Assembly: GCA_029260295.1 (NCBI GenBank)
Contig: JAJDDN010000006.1
Location: 124,001-188,000, forward strand
Direction: 5' to 3'
Source: Phycisphaerales bacterium
GTDB taxonomy: Bacteria > Planctomycetota > Phycisphaerae > Phycisphaerales > UBA1924
DNA: 64,000 bases
In this document: positions 27,935 through 37,182 of the stretch, in pieces
How the letters are laid out: each line of letters opens with the position of its first letter
How positions within the stretch are numbered: position 1 is the stretch's first letter
Position numbers and translations under genes: made by a program
Notes under the pieces: generated by a model
Told to the model about the DNA's origin: nothing
What the model saw: only the letters and a program-made list of their open reading frames with translations
Databases searched by the model: none

Positions 27935-28606
27935 ATTCTTGATCAACAAAAGAATCTAGAGAGCCAAAGCAAGCTGGTCTTGGTTGCCGGGATCCAAAGA
28001 TCCGGGAGCACCTGGATGTTCAACGCCGCCAGACTCCTCCTCGAGCAGTGCGGCCCCGTGACCTCCGGCTGGATCCAAGACCTCGACCCTACCACAACAC
28101 ACCCCGGGGTGACCCTGATCAAACTCCACGAGTTCGACGCGGATCTAGCAAAGATCGCCGATGTTGTCCTCACATCACGGAGGCATCTTGTCAATATCGC
28201 CGCGTCCGTTGAACGCATGGGATGGACCACAAGTGAATCCGAATCCCTCGGCTTCCTCGACAGCGCAGTAGCCCAGCACCAGCACTGGGCTCCATTCTCC
28301 AGCTTCGAGATGACATACGAAAGCCTCAAGACCAATACCGCCACCCAAGTCATCGAGATCGGAAAAACATTGGGTCTAGAAGTAACAACAGAGAATGCCG
28401 AGCAGATAGCCAAGGACATCAAACAACTCGGCACCTACACCGGCCCCCCCGGAACCTACGACACAAAGTCACTCCTCCATCCAGAGCACATAGGGGAATC
28501 ACCCGCCGATCTCACCGCAGATCACCGTCTCGCAATCGAAACCAGATTCAACTATTGGCTCGTTGCCAACGGGTACCCAACCCCACCGCGCCCCGCAGCC
28601 TCATAA
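27935..28606 (+). CDS. sulfotransferase-like protein, start codon uncertain
   Basis: The core begins LVLVAGIQRSGSTWMFNAARLLLEQCG, a classical sulfotransferase P-loop-like motif. LTSRRHLVNIAAS follows as the second nucleotide-binding block and MTYESLKTN as the late one. The C-terminal HPEHIGESPADLT is seen in related short sulfotransferase-like proteins. No ATG exists in frame before the motif. Candidates are ATT 27935 (GAAGGT upstream), TTG 27821, GTG 27776 (both overlapping the previous gene) and TTG 27980. The given start is a guess, while the end and frame are firm. Confidence 0.62.
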   Translation: MLDQQKNLESQSKLVLVAGIQRSGSTWMFNAARLLLEQCGPVTSGWIQDLDPTTTHPGVTLIKLHEFDADLAKIADVVLTSRRHLVNIAASVERMGWTTSESESLGFLDSAVAQHQHWAPFSSFEMTYESLKTNTATQVIEIGKTLGLEVTTENAEQIAKDIKQLGTYTGPPGTYDTKSLLHPEHIGESPADLTADHRLAIETRFNYWLVANGYPTPPRPAAS

Positions 28607-28614
28607 TTCCCACA

Positions 28615-29445
28615 CTACTGAATGTGCCGGGGATCCTTTTCCGCCTTGCCATGATCCTTGCAGAAACGGGCGTACATCTCGATCACTTCTTCTGCCGGAC
28701 CAACACACCGGATCTGCCCGCGATCGATCCAAACAACCCTCCGGCACAAACGCCGGATCTGCATGATCGAATGGCTCACGATCAGAGCCGCGCGGTCTTC
28801 TCTTGATACAAACTCATCAAGAAACGCGTAGCACCGCTGCTTGAATGCCTCGTCGCCCACCGCCAGTGTTTCATCGATCAGCAACGCATCGGGATCAAGA
28901 AAGACCATCAGCGCAAAGCTCAGCCGTGCAAACATGCCCGAAGAATAGGTGCTGATCGGCTGATCAATATACGGCCCAAGTTCTGCAAACTCGATGATGT
29001 CCTCTTCGCGATCCCTGATGTACCCAGAGTCATACCCGAGCATCCGCCCCGCATGACGCACATTCTGGCGACCGTTCAGCCCCGATTCAAAGCCCGCACG
29101 CAGCTCGATCAAAGCATGAATCCGCCCCCGGATCTCAACCTTACCCTCGGTAGGTGTGGAGATCCCCGCGAGCATCCGGAGCAGTGTTGTCTTGCCGGCC
29201 CCGTTGGCCCCGATGACCCCCAGTGTTTCACCACGCTGCAGATCAAGGGTGGCGTTCCGCACCGCCCAGAACGAGGTGTGCTTGTGCGCCTTGCCCAGTG
29301 ACAACCACTCAACCATCCGATCTGCGGGCTTGGAATACAGCTTGAATCGCTTGCCCAGAGACTGAGCGCTGACGATCGGCAATGACGCCGGATCAATCAA
29401 ACTCGCGCTCTCTGCCACAGATTGATTCTTCTGATCAATGCTCAC
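28615..29445 (-). CDS. polysaccharide ABC exporter, ATP-binding subunit (Wzt/TagH-like)
   Basis: The protein has 276 residues. Walker A is GANGAGKTT, the variant signature YSSGMFARLSFAL is typical of O-antigen/teichoic-acid exporters, and Walker B is ALLIDETLAVGD. It ends soon after the nucleotide-binding domain, so the C-terminal glycan-recognition domain of long Wzt proteins is absent. It overlaps the permease gene by 4 bases. With that permease it should export a lipid-linked glycan made by the enzymes encoded at 20.7-27 kb. Confidence 0.88.
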   Translation of the reverse strand: MSIDQKNQSVAESASLIDPASLPIVSAQSLGKRFKLYSKPADRMVEWLSLGKAHKHTSFWAVRNATLDLQRGETLGVIGANGAGKTTLLRMLAGISTPTEGKVEIRGRIHALIELRAGFESGLNGRQNVRHAGRMLGYDSGYIRDREEDIIEFAELGPYIDQPISTYSSGMFARLSFALMVFLDPDALLIDETLAVGDEAFKQRCYAFLDEFVSREDRAALIVSHSIMQIRRLCRRVVWIDRGQIRCVGPAEEVIEMYARFCKDHGKAEKDPRHIQ

Positions 29446-30230
29446 ACAACATCCCTAATCTCATGCCGGAGTAATCGGTGCACGGCTACACCGATCACCA
29501 TAGCCCCCACCGCCCAAGCAAGCATCTCAGCCCAGATCCAAACCGATGGCCAAACGCCATCAATATAAAGCAAACGCATCGCCATGATGGCGCTCGTCGC
29601 GGGATTCACACGAACCAGCCAACCGATGGAACTCTGAGCATAAAACGCGAGCGGGAAAATCACCGGGGCCGTCCAGATAGCCAGCCTCAAGATCGCGATA
29701 AGCGCCTGGTGAATATCAGGGAAGTACGCATTGACGGTCGCCAGCCCGAGCGCAAACCCAAAGCCGGTGATCCCAAGAATAATGATCGGCAGTGGCATCC
29801 CGATCCATGTCCAGCTCGGAAAGATCCCAAAGAATGCACCGAAGCAGATCAAGATCGCGAACTGGATCAAAAATGTAGCAACCGAACTCAGCACAACCTC
29901 GCCAACAAACACCTGCTCGGGGATCGCCAGTTTCCTCAGATACACCCGGTTTGACCGGAACGCCGATGTCCCCCGACTCAAAACCTCAGCAAAGAACATC
30001 CAAGGCAGAAGGCCCGCACACAAAAATACCGGGTAAGGCACCGACACGGCCGCGAAGTCACGCCGCACGAGCCAACCAAAGACTATCGAATACATACCGA
30101 TCAAAATCGCAGGATGGATAAAGTGCCAAAGAAACCCGAGCGAATGCGCCGCGTACCGGGCATGAAAGATCGCCTTAGAACGACGAAACATTAATCGCCA
30201 TGGTCCCACGACTACATCACTCAATGACAC
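29442..30230 (-). CDS. polysaccharide ABC exporter, permease subunit (Wzm/TagG-like)
   Basis: This is a 262-residue inner-membrane protein of the ABC-2 type with about six hydrophobic helices. The N-terminal AHSLGFLWHFIHPAILIGMYSIVFGWLV and the later VYLRKLAIPEQVF segment are typical of Wzm/TagG. It overlaps the ATPase gene downstream by 4 bases and the sulfotransferase gene upstream by 10 bases, so the three are one operon. It would flip or export a sulfated or methylated polysaccharide. Confidence 0.87.
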   Translation of the reverse strand: MSLSDVVVGPWRLMFRRSKAIFHARYAAHSLGFLWHFIHPAILIGMYSIVFGWLVRRDFAAVSVPYPVFLCAGLLPWMFFAEVLSRGTSAFRSNRVYLRKLAIPEQVFVGEVVLSSVATFLIQFAILICFGAFFGIFPSWTWIGMPLPIIILGITGFGFALGLATVNAYFPDIHQALIAILRLAIWTAPVIFPLAFYAQSSIGWLVRVNPATSAIMAMRLLYIDGVWPSVWIWAEMLAWAVGAMVIGVAVHRLLRHEIRDVV

Positions 30231-31021
30231 ACCTTCGGTTCATGAGCACACTCCATCTCTTTGGCGTGTTGCCAAAGAACACGGCTGATCCTGACCGCGT
30301 CCCAGTCCAGGTACTCTCGGAACTCGGGCAAATCCCGGGCTTCGAACTCAGCGTCCTCGTTTTCGGTTGTCCCGTTGATACGCTCGGGGGGTAGAACCGA
30401 TTCAACATCCAGAGCGGGATCAAACCATTGGCACAAGCGTGAAACAAGCGCCTCGCTCCGACCGACCGTCCCAAGAAAATTGATTTTCGATAGATTGGCA
30501 ACCGCTTCGCTCTGATCTTGTGTCGCACTGAAATGTCTGATCGACAAAAAATGCGTGACAAGACCGGGCCGTTGTCTAATAAGCTTTGCCGCCGCATCAG
30601 CCAACGACATCTCACCGAGCCCCTCGGGAAGTTTCGTTTGAAACCCACTCTTGAATGTCCCATAGCCCTCGATTGAATACCGAAGAAAGGAGAGCAACTG
30701 ATCACCCGGGTCTCTGAGCATACAGACATACTTGACCGGACGCCCCCCAAGCTCAGGGGGAAACTGATGCATGAACTTCTGGCTGCTCACCACCCGAACC
30801 CCACGCCGACTCTCGATTTCACGGTCAAATGCCTCGATATTGGCTTTAAATCGAGGATCTTCAAGCATCAACACCCCAGCATTCGAACCGGTCTTAAATC
30901 TGCCCGACCCCCGTGCCTGCTCAAGAATCCGATAAAGCACCGAATCGAGCCACTGGCCCGCACACTTTGGAATGTGCATGTGGAGCACCACCGGAACATC
31001 TATTAATGCTGATTCTCCCAT
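30221..31021 (-). CDS. sulfotransferase-like protein
   Basis: VLHMHIPKCAGQWLDSVLYRILEQ near the N-terminus resembles the PAPS-binding loop of sulfotransferase family 2-like proteins (HIPKxxGT). VCMLRDPGDQLLSFLRY around residue 110 fits the RDPxxxxxS block. The remaining sequence is weakly conserved. Start ATG 31021 is preferred; a GTG 24 bases upstream is possible. It is the first gene of the operon with the Wzm/Wzt-type exporter, which ties sulfation to export. Confidence 0.68.
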   Translation of the reverse strand: MGESALIDVPVVLHMHIPKCAGQWLDSVLYRILEQARGSGRFKTGSNAGVLMLEDPRFKANIEAFDREIESRRGVRVVSSQKFMHQFPPELGGRPVKYVCMLRDPGDQLLSFLRYSIEGYGTFKSGFQTKLPEGLGEMSLADAAAKLIRQRPGLVTHFLSIRHFSATQDQSEAVANLSKINFLGTVGRSEALVSRLCQWFDPALDVESVLPPERINGTTENEDAEFEARDLPEFREYLDWDAVRISRVLWQHAKEMECAHEPKVCH

Positions 31022-31247
31022 GAATCCAGTATACGGCCCCCCCACCTCGATTCGCCATAGACAACCAAAGTAATCTCCCCGCCCGGCCGCCTATCTCTCG
31101 CCCAGCCAGAGCAATAAAACGACACCCGATGAACCTCGGCAGCACTCCTGGCTCCCCCAGAACACACAGAGACCAAACCCGCAATCTCGATGATCTTGGC
31201 AAAGAATACGCTTCGCTCTACTGATTCAAGCCCGGGCAGCCCGAGTT

Positions 31248-32615
31248 CTAATCGCCAGCCAAGAAAGCACCATCATCAATATTACCACGGCGTTTGAAGT
31301 ACTCGTAAACCGGCAAACCCGACACAATAAACGCAATCCCCCAAACCGCCCGCCAAGGTGTCGCGACAATCGTATTGACCAAGAGATACACAGTCACAAG
31401 CACAAAGAGCCCAGGCACAACAGGGTACCCCCACACCCGGTACGGCCGGTCCACATCGGGACGAGTCCGACGGAGTACAAACAGCCCGACCGCGGTCATC
31501 CCATAAAAAACCCAAAGCACAAAGATGTAAATGTCCGTCAAAATATCAAAGGTCCCAGACAAGGTCAGCACGATCGCCCACAAACCCATCGCAAGAACCG
31601 CATTGGTCGGTACACCTCTGCTTGACAGGTGCATCAACCACTTGGGCAACAGCCCACGCTCGGCCAGTGCGTAGGGCAGCCGGGGTCCAACAAGCACCCC
31701 CGCGTGGAGTGTCCCGTAGGCAGAAAACATCAACCCCGCCGACATCACCGCCGCAACACCCGCCCCCATAAACCGCGCCGCCACCTCATACGCAACCGAG
31801 GACGACGCGGGAATCCCCGCGATCTCCGCGGGCGAGAGCACATAAAAATACGCCACATTAATCAGCACATACAACACAATCACCAGCACCGTCCCCCCGA
31901 TGAGCGCCCTGGGAAGTGTGCGCGACGGGTCCTTCACCTCGCCCCCAATCCCCACAATCAGATTCCAACCGTTGTACCCCCACAACGCCCCGAGCATCGC
32001 CGCACCAAATCCGGTGATTCCCCCCCGGGCGCTCTCGTTAACATCCTCCACCACAACCCCAGCGGCGGTGCCATCAAAGTGCATCCACGAACCATCCCCA
32101 AAGACAAACGCCCCGATCGAGATACTCAGCACAAGCACAATCTTCCCGATCGTCAGCGCTGTAGCGATCGACCCATTAGCACTCCCCGAAGCAAAGTTGA
32201 GCACCATCGCCAAAATGATCACCGCCACAGGGAGCGCCTTGATTGCCATCGGCGAGAGATTCCCTCCGAGTAAATCATTCAGAAACAAAACAAAGAGAAT
32301 CGCAACAGCCGCGCCCCCCGCCCCACCAACAAGCATCCGTGTCCACCCATACAAGAACGCCCACCTTCGCCCGTACGCCGCCCCAATAAAGTGAAACGCC
32401 CCGCCCGCCCGAGGCATCATCGTGCTCAGCTCCGCATACACCATCGCCCCCGCCAGCGACAACAACCCCGCAAGAATCCAGACCACCAGCACCATCTCCG
32501 CCGAACCCACATTGGCGGTCATCACCCGGGTCTTGACAAAGATTCCCGTGCCGATGATGTTGGCGATAATCACCGCCGCCGCGGGCACAACCGTAAATGA
32601 GCGTACAAGTGCCAA
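31248..32615 (-). CDS. APC-family amino-acid permease, TTG start
   Basis: The 455 residues form about 12 hydrophobic helices. The first holds the substrate-binding signature NIIGTGIFVKTRV (GxG[I/V] type). Other typical segments are LPRALIGGTVLVIVLYVLINVAYFYVL and the late RTRPDVDRPYRVWGYP. It should be an amino-acid/polyamine/organocation transporter or exchanger of the LAT-like group. The start codon is TTG: GAGGAGG lies 6 bases before it and no ATG is available before the first helix. Confidence 0.88.
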   Translation of the reverse strand: MALVRSFTVVPAAAVIIANIIGTGIFVKTRVMTANVGSAEMVLVVWILAGLLSLAGAMVYAELSTMMPRAGGAFHFIGAAYGRRWAFLYGWTRMLVGGAGGAAVAILFVLFLNDLLGGNLSPMAIKALPVAVIILAMVLNFASGSANGSIATALTIGKIVLVLSISIGAFVFGDGSWMHFDGTAAGVVVEDVNESARGGITGFGAAMLGALWGYNGWNLIVGIGGEVKDPSRTLPRALIGGTVLVIVLYVLINVAYFYVLSPAEIAGIPASSSVAYEVAARFMGAGVAAVMSAGLMFSAYGTLHAGVLVGPRLPYALAERGLLPKWLMHLSSRGVPTNAVLAMGLWAIVLTLSGTFDILTDIYIFVLWVFYGMTAVGLFVLRRTRPDVDRPYRVWGYPVVPGLFVLVTVYLLVNTIVATPWRAVWGIAFIVSGLPVYEYFKRRGNIDDGAFLAGD

Positions 32616-32837
32616 TCAAGACCTCCTCAAACTTTCAAATACCACTGATCAACGCCCCGTACACACCACGCGGCTCATCAACACTTCTAAAAAAGAATAC
32701 CAGAACCCAAGCACCGGTGCAGAGCTCATCCAAAGCACACTCCAAGTGCCAAAAGAATTATTTGTACGATTTCTTGCCATAAGAATGGGCAAGTTGTCGC
32801 CATCAATGTCATTCTTATTCAGAAGATCATCGACATA

Positions 32838-33030
32838 GTGAAACTCGGTGCAACCCGCCCGCGATTGTACGGAGCATGGGGCAAAGGGATCAACCTAGGC
32901 GAATCCGTGAACACAGCGAGTGGACAAATCTGCCCCATCGTATCACGGGATGGTAAGCAACTGTTCTTCATAAGCTCCGGCACATTCTGGTGGGTCTCAA
33001 CCGTAGAAATCATCACAGAACGGCTTGCTC
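32838..33030 (+). pseudogene. PD40/WD40-like beta-propeller protein, C-terminal remnant
   Basis: The frame reads GKGINLGESVNTASGQICPIVSRDGKQLFFIS, then GTFWWVSTVEIITERL. This resembles the last PD40 blade and tail seen in TolB-like/PD40 proteins (NLG-x-x-(I/V)NT, P-x-VS-x-DGK-x-LFF-x-S, YWVS-x-x-II). No matching start or preceding blades are found in the ~220 bases before it, so it looks like a decayed end of a lost gene. It lies inside the ~440-bp space between the permease and the ABC ATPase genes; nothing else is recognisable there. Confidence 0.5.
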
Positions 33031-33054
33031 ACGCGGACACAGGATCAACGCACA

Positions 33055-33774
33055 TCAGTTGGTCTTCGGCGAGACTTCATGCTCTGCGAGCACGCCATCC
33101 TCAAGATACATGGTTCGATCAAAGACATCGAGCGCACGCTGATCGTGCGTAACAACCAGAACCCCCGCCTGGTTTTCATGCCCGATCTCTCGGAAGAGCT
33201 CCATCACCTGCCGGCCAAGCTTGCTATCAAGCGCCGCGGTTGGCTCGTCGGCCAATAACAAGCTGGGCTTATTGGCCAGTGCGCGAGCGACCGCAACGCG
33301 TTGCTGCTGCCCGCCAGAGAGTGCCGCAGGGAGATTCTTTGCCCGATCAGCAACACCCAATGAATCCAGCAGTTCCATCGCGCGCCGTTTGGCTGGGCGT
33401 CCTTCGACACCCGAAATCGAGAGCGAGATGAGCACATTCTCAAGTGCCGAGAGAAATGGAATCAAGTTTGATTTCTGAAAGATAAACCCGAGCCGCTCAC
33501 GCCGGTACCTCTGCAGATCAACAAACGACTTGGGACCATCCATCACAACCTTGCCGTCGATCTTGATCTGCCCTTTCGTTGGCGGATTGATCAATCCGAT
33601 CGCAGAGAGAAGAGTCGATTTCCCCGAACCGCTGGGCCCAAGCAGAGCAACGACCTCCCCGCGCTCAATCTTCATCGAGGCATCTCTCAGAGCGACCACC
33701 TCGGTATTCCCGCTGCCATAAATCTTGGAGATGGCGACGGTCTCAATCGCCGGAGCATGCGTTCGATTCTTCAT
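33055..33774 (-). CDS. ABC transporter ATP-binding subunit (LolD/DevA-like)
   Basis: The protein has 239 residues. Walker A is GPSGSGKSTLL, the signature is LSGGQQQRVAVARAL, and Walker B is LLLADEPTAALDS. It is the third gene of an adaptor-permease-ATPase operon with 4-base overlaps. This composition and order match DevBCA-type exporters, which act with TolC-like channels; no channel gene is beside it, though the one at 16.5 kb could serve. Confidence 0.88.
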   Translation of the reverse strand: MKNRTHAPAIETVAISKIYGSGNTEVVALRDASMKIERGEVVALLGPSGSGKSTLLSAIGLINPPTKGQIKIDGKVVMDGPKSFVDLQRYRRERLGFIFQKSNLIPFLSALENVLISLSISGVEGRPAKRRAMELLDSLGVADRAKNLPAALSGGQQQRVAVARALANKPSLLLADEPTAALDSKLGRQVMELFREIGHENQAGVLVVTHDQRALDVFDRTMYLEDGVLAEHEVSPKTN

Positions 33775-34982
33775 GACAGCACCTCGTTGGGACTGACGCT
33801 CATCGCCTTGCGAATCCCAAGCAAGCTGCCCACAACACAGATCACGGCCACGGCAAACGCGAGCCAGATCAACATATCAGTCGTAACAATTACCCGCCTT
33901 GGAAAGAACGGGAACAACCGCTCACCAATTAAATACGCAATGCCGTACGCGATGCCGCCGAGCAAGAACGCCTCTTGAAGCACAAGCCCGATGACCACCC
34001 GATCCTTGGCGCCCATAAGTTTGAGCAGCGCGATGTCATGCACCTTGTCGAGCGTCATCGTGTACAGAATAAGCGACATGATGATCGCCGAGATCGCAAC
34101 AAGAAGCACACGAAAGAGCCCGATCTGCCGCCTCGCCCGATCCACCGGCCCCTGAAGAAGAAGCTGCCGCTGATCTTCAGCGGTGTAGACCGTCACATCC
34201 GCCCAGCCCTCCATCACCGATTGAACACGCGCCGGATCGACGCCGGGTTTAAGGTTCACCATTATCGCGCTCACTGTGGACGATCCCAATGCAGGAATCA
34301 TGCCAGCGGGCAGGCTGGCCCGCTCCAGCATCCCCGGCTGCGATTGAACAAGATCCGTATGCTCGGCGCGCCCCTGGCGAGCGGCCCGCTCCAATCGAGT
34401 CGCTTCCCCAGTCGAATCGAACTGAACCGCAAGCGCATCGCTCACGGTCAAGAATGCAAGACCATCGCCCCCGCTGCTGATCATATTCTGGGTCACGCCG
34501 ACAACACGATATGAATCCTTGCCCAGTGTCACCCGTTCCCCAACCGCAAGCCCAAGAGTCTGGTCGGCAACCATCTCAAAGTGCCCCTGGCTCAAGGTTC
34601 GCCCGGAAATAATCGGGAGCCAATGCCCCTGATCACCCGGCCAAGAAAGCCCAACAATCGAAATCCGAATCGATCGCCCCTGGTGCTCCCGCTGAACCGT
34701 GTGTGTAATAAACCGGCGCGCGTTGGATACTCCAGGAACCGTCCATGCCCGATCTTCCACACTCGACGCCAACCGAGAGAGTTCAGCGAACGGGCCCCGT
34801 GTTTCATTCTGCACAATCCAGATGTCCGCATCGAGCTCATCAATAAGAAGGACGGCGTCCTCCTCGATCCCCTTATAAATGCCGCCCATGCCCATGACAA
34901 TCATCAACAACAGACCGAGCCCTACAGCCGTCAGCGCAAAGCGCCCAAGATTATGCCTGACATCACGGATCGCAAGATTCAT
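33771..34982 (-). CDS. FtsX-domain ABC permease (DevC-like)
   Basis: The protein has 403 residues. There is one N-terminal helix (LTAVGLGLLLMIVMGMGGI), a ~230-residue extracytoplasmic region and three C-terminal helices. The segment DIALLKLMGAKDRVVIGLVLQEAFLLGG is the FtsX/DevC hallmark (ALLKAxGA). It overlaps the ATPase start and the adaptor end by 4 bases each. It is separate from, and only distantly like, the MacB-type permease at 15.2 kb. Confidence 0.85.
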   Translation of the reverse strand: MNLAIRDVRHNLGRFALTAVGLGLLLMIVMGMGGIYKGIEEDAVLLIDELDADIWIVQNETRGPFAELSRLASSVEDRAWTVPGVSNARRFITHTVQREHQGRSIRISIVGLSWPGDQGHWLPIISGRTLSQGHFEMVADQTLGLAVGERVTLGKDSYRVVGVTQNMISSGGDGLAFLTVSDALAVQFDSTGEATRLERAARQGRAEHTDLVQSQPGMLERASLPAGMIPALGSSTVSAIMVNLKPGVDPARVQSVMEGWADVTVYTAEDQRQLLLQGPVDRARRQIGLFRVLLVAISAIIMSLILYTMTLDKVHDIALLKLMGAKDRVVIGLVLQEAFLLGGIAYGIAYLIGERLFPFFPRRVIVTTDMLIWLAFAVAVICVVGSLLGIRKAMSVSPNEVLS

Positions 34983-36133
34983 TGAACCACAACCTTCTTC
35001 TGGTCTTTCAGCGCAGCCTTCTTGTCCGGATTGGCAGCCCGAACAAGCTCATCACCAGCCTCGATGCCAGATTTGATCTCGATGGATTCTCTTCCCTGCG
35101 AACCAAACTCACAACGCGTCCACACGGCACGACTCCCCTCATTCCGATAGACCCCGCGTTCACCATTGACGACCGTGATGTAAATCATCGGGATAACCAA
35201 AGCGTTCTGCAGCCGGTTCGTCTCGATGTACACATCCGCCCGCTGACCGATCGCCCAGTGCTCGGGCAAGCTCTCGATCGCCACATCAACCACAAACTCA
35301 CGAGTCTCAGCATCCGTCTCTCTTCCTAAGCGAACAACATGACCAGCAAATGGTTGATCCGGTTGCGAGCGGAGTAAAACCCTTGCAGGCTGCTGAGCCG
35401 AAAGCCCGGACATCGCCGTTTCATCCACCCAAGCCGAAACCCAAATCTCATCAAGCGCAACAAGCCGATAAATCGACGACCCAGGCACAATGATGTCCCC
35501 GGGATCACGATCCCTTCGGATAATGAGCCCGCCAAACGGTGCCGTAATGACCGTGTCCTCAAGCTTTGTTTGTTGATACTCAAGCGTTTTCTGAGCCGCG
35601 ATCAGAAGCATCTTGCCTTCGGCAATCGCCGATCGGGACCGTGCCAAATCCGCCTGAGCGATGGCGACCTGCTCATGGGCCTTGTCAACTTCCGATTCAT
35701 TGGCCGCACGCTGAGCAAATGATTCTTCGATGCGCGATAGATCCCGCTCAACCTGACGGAGCACAGCCTTGGATCGCAACTCATCAGCACCCAACCGATC
35801 AAGCCCGGCTTGACTCGCCATCGCATTGGCCTCTGCAATCTCTACCTGCCGTATCAAATCGCGATCATCGAGCCGAGCAATAACCTGACCCACAGTGACC
35901 AACGAGCCCTGATCAACCACCAACTCATTGACTCGCCCCTGAATCTTAGACGAAATCACCGCCGAAACCCTCGCCTGCACCGAGCCGGTCCCCATGACCT
36001 CAATCACAAGATCACCACGGACCACCTCATGCCCAATAACTGGAACAGGCCGGAGCACCTTGGTATACACAAGAAACCCTACGGCTCCAACAAGAATGAT
36101 GAAGAAAAGGACCTTTCGAATCAATCGCATCAT
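34979..36133 (-). CDS. HlyD-type periplasmic adaptor (DevB-like)
   Basis: The protein has 384 residues from the ATG at 36133, which has GGGAG 5 bases upstream; the frame stays open 78 bases further. One N-terminal helix (VLFFIILVGAVGFLVYT) is followed by a lipoyl half (VISSKIQGRVNELVVDQGSLVTVGQVIARLD), a coiled-coil hairpin around residues 80-165, a second lipoyl half (VITAPFGGLIIRRDRDPGDIIVPG) and barrel domains. It is the first gene of the exporter operon that runs leftwards. Confidence 0.86.
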   Translation of the reverse strand: MMRLIRKVLFFIILVGAVGFLVYTKVLRPVPVIGHEVVRGDLVIEVMGTGSVQARVSAVISSKIQGRVNELVVDQGSLVTVGQVIARLDDRDLIRQVEIAEANAMASQAGLDRLGADELRSKAVLRQVERDLSRIEESFAQRAANESEVDKAHEQVAIAQADLARSRSAIAEGKMLLIAAQKTLEYQQTKLEDTVITAPFGGLIIRRDRDPGDIIVPGSSIYRLVALDEIWVSAWVDETAMSGLSAQQPARVLLRSQPDQPFAGHVVRLGRETDAETREFVVDVAIESLPEHWAIGQRADVYIETNRLQNALVIPMIYITVVNGERGVYRNEGSRAVWTRCEFGSQGRESIEIKSGIEAGDELVRAANPDKKAALKDQKKVVVQ

Positions 36134-36308
36134 ACGAACTCCCTTTGTGGCCACAAGCAGTGAGGCTGGCATAGCCCTAATCTCTGACCACCCCCAACTT
36201 TTGTATACCACTGCCTATGTTAGGTTCGAAGCATCCGAAAGAGCCCGATACAAAACCCAACGAGTCAACAAAGTGGGTCAATGCCAATTTCCCTGCAACT
36301 TCTCTCCT

Positions 36309-36350
36309 TAAAAAAACGCCACCCGATTAAGACCAGAAGTACTTTCTAGT
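36309..36350 (-). repeat. decayed copy of the tRNA-Ala terminator region (copy E)
   Basis: TTAAAAAAACGCCACC, then GACCAGAAG and CTTTCT, line up with the terminator of the tRNA-Ala at 52.5 kb and with copy D at 39.12 kb. Similarity fades before the tRNA body. To its left, GAGTCAACAAAGTGGGTCA resembles the GGACTCAAAGCGGGTCA found left of copy D. It is the most diverged of five copies and lies in the 310-bp gap left of the DJ-1-like gene, where nothing else is recognisable. Confidence 0.5.
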
Positions 36351-36444
36351 CATCCAAGAGCAATGGGGCATATAGAGGCACGCTCCATGTATGAACAAAC
36401 TTGATATTCACAGTCTTTCAATAGCCCCGACTTTATTGAGTCAT

Positions 36445-37182
36445 CTAGCGGGCCCAATGTGGGAGACCCCACTCGTTCGAGCATGGCAATTTTTGATTGT
36501 CCTCTTGAGCATTGATTGAGTTCACCATTTCTTGTGCAACACCCGCTGCCGATGCCGGATTCTGACCTGTGATAAGCAAGCCATCGACAACGACATGTTT
36601 CTCAAACGGATCAGCATAAGAATGGATCGCACCCTGGTTTATCATCTCTGCATCGAGCATGAATGGGACATCATGTTCTGAGTGTCCATCCTCCTCAGCA
36701 GTTGTGAATGCCGCAACTCGCTTCCCATTGAGCAGCCATGTTCCATCAGACAGCTTTACATTGAGTAACGCAACAGGACCATGGCAGACGGCACCAACAA
36801 CCCGACCCGTTTCATAGAAATAAGCAATAGCGTTCTTGACGACCGGATTGTCAAACATGTCGCTCATCGGGCCGAGCCCACCGGGGAAGAAAATAGCGTC
36901 GTACTGGTCAAGATCTACCTGATCGAGCGCCTTTGAATCATTCAGATCATTAAACCCATCGGATTCGCGGAAAATGACACTTGCAGTGTCTTTGCTATTG
37001 AACCCGTCCTCAGGCGGGCGACCGCCTTTGATACTGGCAAAGTCCACCCGGATTCCATTGGCTGTGAATACAAGATACGGATGGGCGACCTCAGAGAACT
37101 CGTATCCGCTGGGGCGATTGTTGGGGCCAATGGTCTCGGTGCTGGTGATGACGAATAAAATACGCTTGGATTGATGAATCAT
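36445..37182 (-). CDS. DJ-1/PfpI-family type 1 glutamine amidotransferase-like protein
   Basis: The protein has 245 residues. The nucleophile elbow is GAVCHGPVALL (Cys-His) near residue 132, and the family's FPGGLGPMSDM segment is near residue 99. Hsp31-like chaperone/deglycase members have this size and layout. The gene is third in a tightly overlapping operon (4-base overlap with the hydrolase gene). Its partners and a TetR repressor suggest an inducible response to an electrophile or aromatic compound; this is inference. Confidence 0.85.
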   Translation of the reverse strand: MIHQSKRILFVITSTETIGPNNRPSGYEFSEVAHPYLVFTANGIRVDFASIKGGRPPEDGFNSKDTASVIFRESDGFNDLNDSKALDQVDLDQYDAIFFPGGLGPMSDMFDNPVVKNAIAYFYETGRVVGAVCHGPVALLNVKLSDGTWLLNGKRVAAFTTAEEDGHSEHDVPFMLDAEMINQGAIHSYADPFEKHVVVDGLLITGQNPASAAGVAQEMVNSINAQEDNQKLPCSNEWGLPHWAR

